NCBI GenBank assembly: GCA_937958145.1
Contig: CALGOE010000086.1
Span: 1 to 8,233, forward strand
Source: an uncultured Desulfobacca sp.
GTDB lineage: Bacteria; Desulfobacterota; Desulfobaccia; Desulfobaccales; Desulfobaccaceae
Direction of reading: 5' to 3'
Length of the DNA: 8,233 bases
A program made the position numbers and the translations under genes. The notes below the pieces were generated by a model. That model did not search any database. It saw nothing but the letters and a program-made list of their open reading frames with translations, and was not told the DNA's origin. Shown here piece after piece: positions 1 to 4,596 of this stretch. The stretch's first letter is position 1, and the number at the start of each line of letters is the position of its first letter.

Positions 1-652
1 CGCAGTCGCCGATCCCCCAATTCCGTCGGCTGGTCAGTGCGTAAAGGGGCAGATTGAGGCCCCAAAGCCGCCGCCGGTGCAAAACCTCGGCCACATACAC
101 CTGGGGTGGCGCCACCACCAGCAGCATCTGACCCTGCCGTTCTTGGCTGCCGCATCGCACCTGCACCCGCAACTGATAATAACCCGGCGGCAGATCAGGC
201 GGCAGAGGCAAGGACACCCGGCCATAGCTGCCACTGTCAAAGTGGCGGGTTGCCGCCAATGGCGGCGGTTCCAGGATCTGCTCCTGATAACAACACTGTC
301 CCTGTTCGTCGAGCAATTCCCAGGCAATGGTCAGGTTGGCCGGCAAGGCGTCTCCCTGCAGGGGGAGATAAAGATCCCAGACGGCTGGCAACTGGGACGT
401 GGAGAGGGCCAGGACCGGCTCCACTAAAGCCGACCAAGGCCATTGGCGGCGACGTATCACTTCCTGCTGCAGCTCTGCCAGATCATGACACCGAAAGCCC
501 ATGGCCGCCAGGATGCTCTCCTGGGTCCCGGGCTCAGTCTGGTGCAGATTCCCGGCCACATCATAATACTGAGGCTCAACGCCGCATAAGGCCGCCAGTT
601 CTGCCAATAACTCTTCTTTCGTGGCTGACCGCATCATTCCTTCTATCACCAT
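1..652 (-). CDS. malQ: 4-alpha-glucanotransferase (amylomaltase, GH77), N-terminal part
   Basis: This is a partial gene whose 3' part lies beyond the left edge; about 217 codons are visible and open to the edge. The visible part is the N-terminal extension of the long, E. coli-type MalQ, followed by the start of the GH77 catalytic barrel. The diagnostic stretch is LWGLNLPLYALTSRRNWGIG near residues 195-215, matching the family's G-x-x-x-x-LYxLRSxRNWGIGD entry motif. The enzyme is a cytoplasmic protein that transfers alpha-1,4-glucan segments between maltodextrins during glycogen or maltose metabolism. The start is uncertain. The first in-frame ATG is at 652 with only a weak AGG upstream. ATGs at 637 and 634 follow a better purine-rich GAAGGA, and the one at 634 is spaced about 3 nt from it. 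The family call is firm from the WGIGD region, but catalytic residues are outside the window. Confidence 0.88.
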   Translation of the reverse strand, partial: MVIEGMMRSATKEELLAELAALCGVEPQYYDVAGNLHQTEPGTQESILAAMGFRCHDLAELQQEVIRRRQWPWSALVEPVLALSTSQLPAVWDLYLPLQGDALPANLTIAWELLDEQGQCCYQEQILEPPPLAATRHFDSGSYGRVSLPLPPDLPPGYYQLRVQVRCGSQERQGQMLLVVAPPQVYVAEVLHRRRLWGLNLPLYALTSRRNWGIGDC

Positions 653-990
653 AAACCTGGAAATCCTGGCATAAACGCAAGGATTGCCTGCATCCGCCCG
701 GCGGCAGCCAGGTCTTGACCGAGACCGCCCGATAACCGGGCCGTGGCCTGACCCGGCAATTATTACACTATATCAGATAATAGCGGGATCGGATACCTGA
801 TGGCCTCAGATTATGTCTTTACCGGTATCTCTCCCCGGGGGCTCAGCTTTGCCCATCAGAAGAGTTCAGGGAAAGCGGCAGGGGGAAAAAGTTAGGGAAG
901 AATGGGATTTTTTCTTTCAGGCGGCAATGCCCGCTATCTCAAAGGGGGGTTGAGGAAACGTCAGGGGCGGCGTCGGGAATTGGTAATGGT
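653..990. other. Intergenic region without a supportable gene
   Basis: About 340 bases separate the malQ start from the slyD terminator. I see no ORF with both a ribosome binding site and a recognisable product. On the minus strand, where it would be the malQ leader, it holds small inverted repeats: GGTCT/AGACC around a 6-nt loop (about 702-717) and CCGGG/CCCGG around an 11-nt loop (about 736-756). An AT-rich stretch at about 758-782 contains TATAGT-like sequence on the minus strand and is the likeliest place for the malQ promoter, but no convincing -35 box accompanies it. Confidence 0.5.
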
Positions 991-1015
991 AAGGCCGGAC
1001 CAGGGGCCCGGCCTT
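991..1015 (-). terminator. Hairpin terminator downstream of slyD
   Basis: A perfect 8-bp stem (AAGGCCGG at 991-998, CCGGCCTT at 1008-1015) closes a 9-nt loop, starting 8 bases beyond the slyD stop codon. The stem's own terminal Ts and the following bases (TTACCATTACC) give only an interrupted U-tract on the minus strand. On the plus strand it is followed by TTTT. It could work in both directions, but no plus-strand gene is seen upstream of it. Confidence 0.65.
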
Positions 1016-1023
1016 TTACCGGC

Positions 1024-1524
1024 TTAGCAACCGCAGCCGCCGGAACCGCATTCCGTCGGATCAGAGCCGCAGCCGCAGCCGCAGCCAACTTGTGTGGGGT
1101 GGTCAGTGATGCCCACCAGAGTAAGCTGGAAGTTCAAATTCTGGCCGGCCAGCGGATGATTGAAATCCACGGTGAACGTCTCGGCGGCCATGGCGACCAC
1201 TTTCCCCGGCACGGGTCCTTGGGGGCTGTCGAACCAGACATTCTGACCGACTTCCACCCGATCTTGACCCAGCATGGTGGTGGGGAAATCCCGGATCAAG
1301 GTCTCCTGGCGTTGGCCATAGCCGGCTTCCGGCGTCAAAGTAACGGTTTTTTCTTCGTTTACGGCCATGGATTTGACGGCCTCTTCAAACCCAGGGATGA
1401 CACTCTGATTGCCGATCTGAAATTCCAAGGGTTGCCGGCCCCGACTGTCATCAAACACGGTACCATCATCCAGGGAACCGACATAATGCACCTGCACAAA
1501 CTTGCCATCTTGAATCACGGACAT
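1024..1524 (-). CDS. slyD: FKBP-type peptidyl-prolyl isomerase, SlyD family, with Cys-rich tail
   Basis: A 166-residue cytoplasmic prolyl isomerase and chaperone of the SlyD type. The FKBP half-domains flank an inserted chaperone flap. Residues 12-27 carry VHYVGSLDDGTVFDDS, 42-47 VIPGFE and 65-70 PEAGYG. The flap spans roughly 71-119, then DFNHPLAG (120-127) returns to the FKBP fold. Known SlyD proteins assist folding and deliver nickel to hydrogenase via a metal-binding tail. Here the tail (residues 148-166) has six cysteines (148, 150, 152, 159, 164, 166) alternating with glycine and no histidine, unlike the His-rich E. coli tail. ATG at 1524 is preceded by AGGAG with a 6-nt gap, so the start is secure. 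A consensus promoter and a terminator-like hairpin lie upstream, and a hairpin terminator lies downstream. It appears to be a single-gene transcript divergent from glnB. Metal specificity is not readable from the sequence. Confidence 0.93.
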   Translation of the reverse strand: MSVIQDGKFVQVHYVGSLDDGTVFDDSRGRQPLEFQIGNQSVIPGFEEAVKSMAVNEEKTVTLTPEAGYGQRQETLIRDFPTTMLGQDRVEVGQNVWFDSPQGPVPGKVVAMAAETFTVDFNHPLAGQNLNFQLTLVGITDHPTQVGCGCGCGSDPTECGSGGCGC

Positions 1525-1561
1525 TCTTTTCTCCTAATGGTTGAGCACCCGCCCCTTCCTG

Positions 1562-1598
1562 AAAAAATAAGGAGAGACAGCCGGCAGACCGTCCCTCC
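1562..1598 (-). terminator. Intrinsic-terminator-like hairpin in the slyD leader (candidate attenuator)
   Basis: Read on the minus strand, GGAGGGAC (1598-1591) pairs with GTCTCTCC (1578-1571), an 8-bp stem with one G-U pair that can extend by two more pairs around an 8-nt loop. It is followed at once by TTATTTTTTC (1570-1561), which has the layout of a rho-independent terminator. It sits between the slyD promoter and its ribosome binding site, about 40 bases before the start codon. No minus-strand gene precedes it. It is therefore either an attenuator of slyD or the end of a short RNA of about 60 nt. Confidence 0.6.
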
Positions 1599-1631
1599 CA
1601 GGAATAGTATACGGGCTTTCTTTTAAATGAC

Positions 1632-1660
1632 ATTATAAACATGGGCCGGAAGAATGTCAA
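1632..1660 (-). promoter_or_regulatory. Perfect sigma70-consensus promoter for slyD
   Basis: On the minus strand TTGACA (1660-1655) and TATAAT (1637-1632) are separated by exactly 17 bases, so both boxes match the sigma70 consensus at all positions. Transcription would start near 1624 and give a leader of about 100 nt before the slyD ATG. A full-consensus promoter suggests a strong constitutive activity or one that must be held back by a downstream or overlapping control. Confidence 0.82.
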
Positions 1661-1679
1661 ATACTGGCAGGACCGGCCC
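1643..1679. repeat. Inverted repeat overlapping the slyD promoter
   Basis: GGGCCGG (1643-1649) and CCGGCCC (1673-1679) form a perfect 7-bp inverted repeat with a 23-nt spacer. The left arm lies within the promoter spacer, and the -35 box lies between the arms. On the plus strand the right arm is followed by GAATTTTTTCGG (1680-1691), so in RNA made towards glnB it could form a long-loop terminator-like hairpin. It could be an operator, an RNA element, or chance in GC-rich DNA. Confidence 0.4.
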
Positions 1680-1785
1680 GAATTTTTTCGGTTATTTTCA
1701 GGTTAGCAAATGTATTAATTGGCGCGATAGTTAAGTATGGCCAGATGTGATACCGACACCCTCCTGGCCCAGCCGAGGAGACCCT

Positions 1786-2124
1786 ATGCAAAAAATTGAA
1801 GCCGTCATCCAGCCTTTCAAATTAGAGGCCGTGAAAGAAGCCCTCCAGCGCCTGGACGTTCATGGCATGACGATCACCGAGGTGAAGGGCTTCGGTCGCC
1901 AAAAAGGCATCCGGGAGGTCTACCGGGGGATGGAATATCAGGTGGACTTTATCCCGAAAGTAAAGATTGAGATCGTGGCGCCGGATGATAAAGTGCCCGA
2001 TATCGTTGGCACCATTCAGGCCACGGCTCGCACCGGCCGCATCGGCGACGGCAAGATATTTGTTTTGCCGGTAGCCGAGGTCATCCGCATCCGCACCGGC
2101 GAACGGGGCGAAACGGCCATCTAA
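1786..2124 (+). CDS. glnB: Nitrogen regulatory protein P-II
   Basis: A 112-residue protein, the standard P-II length. P-II trimers bind ATP/ADP and 2-oxoglutarate and relay nitrogen and carbon status to glutamine synthetase control, NtrB and ammonium channels. The N-terminus (MQKIEAVIQPFKLEAVKEAL) is typical. The T-loop (about 36-55) contains YRGMEY with Tyr51, the uridylylation site in proteobacterial P-II, and the C-terminal signature TGRIGDGKIFV is intact. Within the T-loop, GIRE and the Met of YRGMEY differ from the commoner GHTE and YRGAEY. An in-frame ATG at 1747 would add 13 unrelated residues. The ATG at 1786 is chosen because GAGGAG (1775-1780) lies 5 nt upstream and it gives the family N-terminus. 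Neither amtB nor glnA is adjacent, so GlnB versus GlnK cannot be settled by context. An AT-rich stretch at 1681-1740 probably holds its promoter, but I cannot assign clear boxes. Confidence 0.95.
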   Translation: MQKIEAVIQPFKLEAVKEALQRLDVHGMTITEVKGFGRQKGIREVYRGMEYQVDFIPKVKIEIVAPDDKVPDIVGTIQATARTGRIGDGKIFVLPVAEVIRIRTGERGETAI

Positions 2125-2130
2125 CCGCGG

Positions 2131-2220
2131 CTGGCGCAGGCGGAGAGTCCGGGAGGCCCTAACCCCTCTCACCGGCCGAGGCCAAGCCCCAGGTTCCAAG
2201 CACGCCTGTGGAAGCGCCAG
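2131..2220 (+). other. Structured spacer between glnB and the permease gene
   Basis: CTGGCGC (2131-2137) is perfectly complementary to GCGCCAG (2214-2220), and the pairing resumes with AGGCG (2138-2142) against CGCCT (2203-2207) across a 6-nt bulge. Inside, shorter pairings such as AGAG with CTCT are possible. The 3' arm is followed by GCCTAGCCTTTTCC. This could be an RNA fold regulating the next gene or a weak terminator after glnB. No known riboswitch class is recognised. Confidence 0.3.
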
Positions 2221-2241
2221 GCCTAGCCTTTTCCTCAACTC

Positions 2242-2979
2242 ATGAATTGGTATCCGATATACCTGCGGGAAATCCTCATTTTTAAGCGCCGCCTCCTGCG
2301 CCTGGGGTTTGTCCTCTCCACCATGCTGACGCCGTTGTTATACCTTTTTGTTTTTGGCGTCGGTCTCGGCCCGCGGGTGCAATTGACCGGGGGCAGCTAT
2401 CTGGATTTTCTCATGCCGGGTCTGATCGCCGTCACCTCCCTGATCAACGCCTATACCTGGATTGCCAATGGCATTACCGTGGCTCGCCTGTTCTTTCGTA
2501 ATTTCCAGGTGTACCTGCAAGCCCCGGTAAGTCCTGCCGCCATCATGGTGGGGCAGGTCCTGGCCGGCATGACCCGCGGCCTTTTTGCCTCCGTGATCCT
2601 CGTCGGCTGCGGTTATCTGGTGGGCAGCAACTTGGCGTTGTCGGTGCTCTTTGTGGTCACCGTCATTCTCAATTGCTTTGCCGCGGCCTCCTTTGGCGTC
2701 ATCGTCGGGCTTCTCTCCCGTTCCCATGACGATGCTGCCAGCGTTACCAACTTCTTCATCATGCCCATGGCCTTTTTCAGCGGCACCTTTTTTCCCCTGG
2801 AGGAGCTGCCCTGGCTGCTTCAACAGATCATCCTGCTCCTGCCTTTGACCCACGTCAATTATCTGCTCCGCCAACCCTCCTGGTCTCCGGCCGCCTTCCC
2901 CTCCCTGGCCGTTATTGCCGCGTATGGCCTGACTTCTTTCCTGGTGGGCATCTACTGCCTCCAACGCTACGACGAATAA
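2242..2979 (+). CDS. ABC-2 type transporter permease (NodJ/DrrB-like)
   Basis: A 245-residue inner-membrane protein with about six hydrophobic segments (roughly 22-42, 56-76, 102-127, 131-157, 168-188 and 222-240). This is the usual size and topology of an ABC-2 permease subunit that exports drugs, polysaccharides or lipids with a separate ATPase. Family signs are YLDFLMPGL (53-61), FFSGTFFPLEELP (178-190), and the C-terminal P-L-x-H-x5-R pattern in PLTHVNYLLR (201-210). An in-frame TAG at 2224-2226 and the lack of other start codons fix the start at ATG 2242, but no Shine-Dalgarno sequence is visible before it. The expected ATP-binding partner is not next to it: upstream is glnB and downstream a long gap. 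It must pair with an ATPase encoded elsewhere or be a relict. The substrate cannot be told from the sequence. Confidence 0.88.
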   Translation: MNWYPIYLREILIFKRRLLRLGFVLSTMLTPLLYLFVFGVGLGPRVQLTGGSYLDFLMPGLIAVTSLINAYTWIANGITVARLFFRNFQVYLQAPVSPAAIMVGQVLAGMTRGLFASVILVGCGYLVGSNLALSVLFVVTVILNCFAAASFGVIVGLLSRSHDDAASVTNFFIMPMAFFSGTFFPLEELPWLLQQIILLLPLTHVNYLLRQPSWSPAAFPSLAVIAAYGLTSFLVGIYCLQRYDE

Positions 2980-3195
2980 CCCGGCCACCGCCTGGGCCAC
3001 GCGGCTGGAAATCCAACACCCCCATACTTTGCCAGCTAACCCCATATCCGCACACGACTGCCATCCCTCTGCTGGCCGTAATCTGCCTGCACCATTGTGG
3101 CATTTTTGAAGATTAGACTAGACTTGCCGATAAAAGTATAGGCCCGCAAAACCTTGCTGTCCATTTTTTTTAATAATATTCAGCTTGTTATAGTT
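2980..3195. other. Gap after the permease, becoming AT-rich
   Basis: No gene is supportable here. The first 120 bases are of ordinary composition without a clear terminator. From about 3121 the G+C falls to roughly 37 percent. A weak plus-strand sigma70-like pair, TTGAAG (3106-3111) and GATAAA (3129-3134) with 17-nt spacing, matches 4 of 6 bases in each box. A weak GCAA/TTGC hairpin (3147-3158) lies a few bases before a run of eight Ts (3164-3171). Confidence 0.35.
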
Positions 3196-3211
3196 TGGCA
3201 CATATTTTGAA
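3196..3211 (+). promoter_or_regulatory. Sigma54-like promoter sequence
   Basis: TGGCAC (3196-3201), five bases, then TTGAA (3207-3211) matches the RpoN consensus TGGCAC-N5-TTGCA except for A instead of C in the -12 element. Spacing is exact. It lies about 38 bases upstream of the small gene starting at 3249 and points towards it. The mismatch hits a strongly conserved base, so activity is uncertain. Confidence 0.35.
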
Positions 3212-3248
3212 AAAGATTCTTCCAAGCGCATGGATTGGGAGAAACGGC

Positions 3249-3446
3249 ATGCGGAAAAGAAATAAAAAGACTACCATTGTATCAAAAATGGAGCTCTGCG
3301 GCCTGACGGAGTATATTCTGGCCGGTATGGGCGAGGAAGGACGGGTATTGCGGGCCCGTTTGATGCGATTTCTCGCCGAGCGGACGGTCTGTCCTCCCCG
3401 GGAAGGCATCAAGTCAAAGGCCGATGTTCCCGGCGATATTTCTTAA
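3249..3446 (+). CDS. Small hypothetical protein (65 aa)
   Basis: I do not recognise this protein. The ATG at 3249 is preceded by GGGAGA (3237-3242) at a good 6-nt distance, which favours it over a TTG start at 3195 that would overlap the promoter-like site. The product has a very basic N-terminus (MRKRNKK) and then a likely helical core (ELCGLTEYILAGMGEEGRV, about residues 15-33) with many Arg and Leu residues. There is no membrane segment or signal peptide and there are two cysteines. It stands alone between the permease gene and the convergent methyltransferase region. A small nucleic-acid-binding protein would fit its charge, but that is a guess from composition. Coding status rests on the ribosome binding site and an open frame only. 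Confidence 0.45.
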   Translation: MRKRNKKTTIVSKMELCGLTEYILAGMGEEGRVLRARLMRFLAERTVCPPREGIKSKADVPGDIS

Positions 3447-3477
3447 TTGGTCCTGCCAGGCAAGGGTTCATAGGTCC

Positions 3478-3498
3478 CGGCCGAAAAAATGCCGGCCG
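3478..3498. other. CGGCCG stem-loop
   Basis: Two copies of the self-complementary CGGCCG (3478-3483 and 3493-3498) flank an A-rich 9-nt loop. They lie between the stop of the plus-strand small gene and the end of the minus-strand methyltransferase region. No T-run follows on either strand, so it is at best a weak bidirectional terminator between convergent units. Confidence 0.3.
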
Positions 3499-3502
3499 CG
3501 GT

Positions 3503-3628
3503 TTAGCCTTGCGATACAGGTAGCTCATGGTGTGGGTGTGTGAGCAGGGGCGGCTCAGCCCTGGGGCGAAAGTTCTGCAGAGCAGCCCAAGCCTCAATGA
3601 AGGTGCCGGTGCGCCAGCGTAATTTCAC
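3503..3628 (-). CDS. Possible small protein (41 aa) after the MT-A70 gene
   Basis: A short frame begins with GTG at 3628, preceded by AAGGA at a 6-nt distance, about 30 bases after the stop of the methyltransferase gene. The N-terminal half (KLRWRTGTFIEAWAALQNFR) has the look of a folded protein with regular hydrophobic spacing. The second half is rich in Pro and His. I do not recognise it. It may be a real small cistron, the eroded remnant of a longer gene, or chance. The only support is the ribosome binding site and the residue pattern. Confidence 0.22.
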   Translation of the reverse strand: MKLRWRTGTFIEAWAALQNFRPRAEPPLLTHPHHELPVSQG

Positions 3629-3657
3629 GGGTTATCCTTTTGGAGGCGACTGACAGT

Positions 3658-4308
3658 TCAAAGGAGCTTCATTTGTTTGATCAAGGCGGCGGTCGCCTGG
3701 GAATTATTGGCATACGTCGGCCAGTCCGGGGTGTACGCCTCGGCTTGATTCCCCCAGGCAAACCAGCCGGGTCTGGCCCCTCGGGCAAACAATTCCAGGT
3801 ACGGCCCCGGACTGCAAGCCTCAATGAGCTGGTATTGCTCATCGGGTTTACGGCTATGCTCCCGTTTGGGGGAGATGATGATATTCTCTTGGCTGCGCCC
3901 CGGCGCCAGGGTCCGGGCCTTCTTGCCCCTGACGCCAAAAAGAAGCATCTCGGTGACATTGCGGAAATAAAAGCCCACGCCCCGGCGGTCCGGACCGCCA
4001 TCTTTGCGGACTTTATACCAAATAATGTTCGTTTTGTAGGTAAACCCCCAGGCTGTGAGGACCTCTAAGCCTTCGGCCAACAGGGCATTGGGCACCCAGA
4101 GGTAGAGGTGGGATGTCTCGGCCAAAAAAGCCTTTACTGGCAACTGTTTGATTTCCTCAAGATTCATCGTCGGGTAGCGCCGCAGCCGCTTGTGTTCCGG
4201 GGCCATCTTGCCGGTGCGGTTGGTAAACTGCCAGGGGGGATCGGCCAGGACAGTGGCAAATTTCCGCTCCCCCACCGCCTGCAACAGGTCTGCCGCGGCA
4301 TCAGTCAT
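3658..4308 (-). CDS. MT-A70 family adenine-N6 methyltransferase, solitary
   Basis: A 216-residue protein of the MT-A70 family, S-adenosylmethionine-dependent enzymes that methylate the N6 of adenine in DNA or RNA. The catalytic DPPW motif is at residues 23-26 within VLADPPWQF. Further family segments are LYLWVPNALL (68-77), NIIWYK (94-99), FRNVTEMLLFGVRG (115-128), and the C-terminal REHSRKPDEQY plus ELFARGARPGWFAWGNQ (172-188) that completes the SAM-binding fold. Length is normal and key residues are intact. No restriction nuclease or specificity subunit is nearby, so it looks like an orphan methyltransferase of phage or accessory type. The start codon at 4308 follows AAGGAAG at a rather long distance (about 13 nt), located in the RACo-tail-like fragment just upstream. 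It may be co-transcribed with the RACo gene and the small gene before it. Confidence 0.93.
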   Translation of the reverse strand: MTDAAADLLQAVGERKFATVLADPPWQFTNRTGKMAPEHKRLRRYPTMNLEEIKQLPVKAFLAETSHLYLWVPNALLAEGLEVLTAWGFTYKTNIIWYKVRKDGGPDRRGVGFYFRNVTEMLLFGVRGKKARTLAPGRSQENIIISPKREHSRKPDEQYQLIEACSPGPYLELFARGARPGWFAWGNQAEAYTPDWPTYANNSQATAALIKQMKLL

Positions 4309-4310
4309 AA

Positions 4311-4367
4311 TTATTCATTTTCTTCCTTATGGTTGGACAGGTAGAGGGCCGCCAGGTGATGCTCCTT
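4311..4367 (-). pseudogene. Fragment resembling the RACo C-terminal tail
   Basis: On the minus strand the frame ending in TAA at 4313-4311 reads KEHHLAALYLSNHKEENE. The adjacent RACo gene ends with MDHYMAALFLPHTKKEYF. At DNA level 4335-4367 matches 4659-4691 in 26 of 33 positions without gaps and in the same codon register. Several of the differences are synonymous or conservative, as expected for a diverged coding copy. No similarity extends upstream into the neighbouring small gene. It is best read as the relict 3' end of a second RACo-type gene, whose body was lost or replaced. It now carries the ribosome binding region of the MT-A70 gene. Confidence 0.42.
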
Positions 4368-4380
4368 GCAGCAGGGTGAC

Positions 4381-4596
4381 CTAGACCGCCAACGGCGTGA
4401 GGCTATAAATCCTGGCATGCTGGCCGGCAGTGGCCAGATCTCCCTGGCGCAGGGCCTCCCGCACCTCATCCAGTTTTTGCGCATCCTCCAGGGAAAGGTA
4501 AGGAGACCAACCGTCCTCGGTATAAATGAGCTGAATATCGACTTCGGCGAGGTAGTCACCCTCTCGAACCCTCATAATTTTTGGCGTTGGGTTCAC
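4381..4596 (-). CDS. Small conserved-looking protein (71 aa), coupled to the RACo gene
   Basis: The GTG start at 4596 overlaps the last base of the RACo stop codon (TAGTG), with GGGAAG about 6 nt before it, implying translational coupling. An alternative ATG at 4575 (MRVREGDYLAEV) lacks a ribosome binding site but may be the true N-terminus of the conserved part. The product begins with a strand-like segment (VREGDYLAEVDIQLI), then GWSPYLSLEDAQKLDEVREAL, a helical segment, and ends in YSLTPLAV. From memory, small proteins with the WSPYLSLEDAxKLDxVREALRxGDL pattern occur in many bacteria without assigned function. I cannot name a family or confirm this here. It is acidic and soluble with no membrane segment. 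Its link to RACo is by position only. Confidence 0.7.
   Translation of the reverse strand: MNPTPKIMRVREGDYLAEVDIQLIYTEDGWSPYLSLEDAQKLDEVREALRQGDLATAGQHARIYSLTPLAV

Noticed and set aside
77..654. Plus-strand frames opposite the malQ fragment
   Set aside because: The minus-strand frame gives a clear MalQ N-terminus ending in the WGIGD motif. The plus-strand frames have no protein-like pattern.
800..895. A 31-codon plus-strand frame starting MASDYVFTGISPRG in the malQ-slyD gap
   Set aside because: It has no ribosome binding site or promoter, is very short and shows no similarity I recognise.
820..900. Possible riboswitch (GEMM-like GCAAAGC segment on the minus strand) in the malQ leader
   Set aside because: Only a short GGGCAAAGC stretch fits. 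The conserved stems and tetraloop receptor of the c-di-GMP class are not present.
1719..1735. TTGGCGCGATAGTTAAG as a sigma54 promoter for glnB
   Set aside because: The -24 part is acceptable but the -12 GC is replaced by AA, a change in the most conserved positions.
2912..3103. Minus-strand frame at the end of the permease gene and in the gap after it
   Set aside because: No ribosome binding site, and it overlaps the permease coding end with a shadow-like composition.
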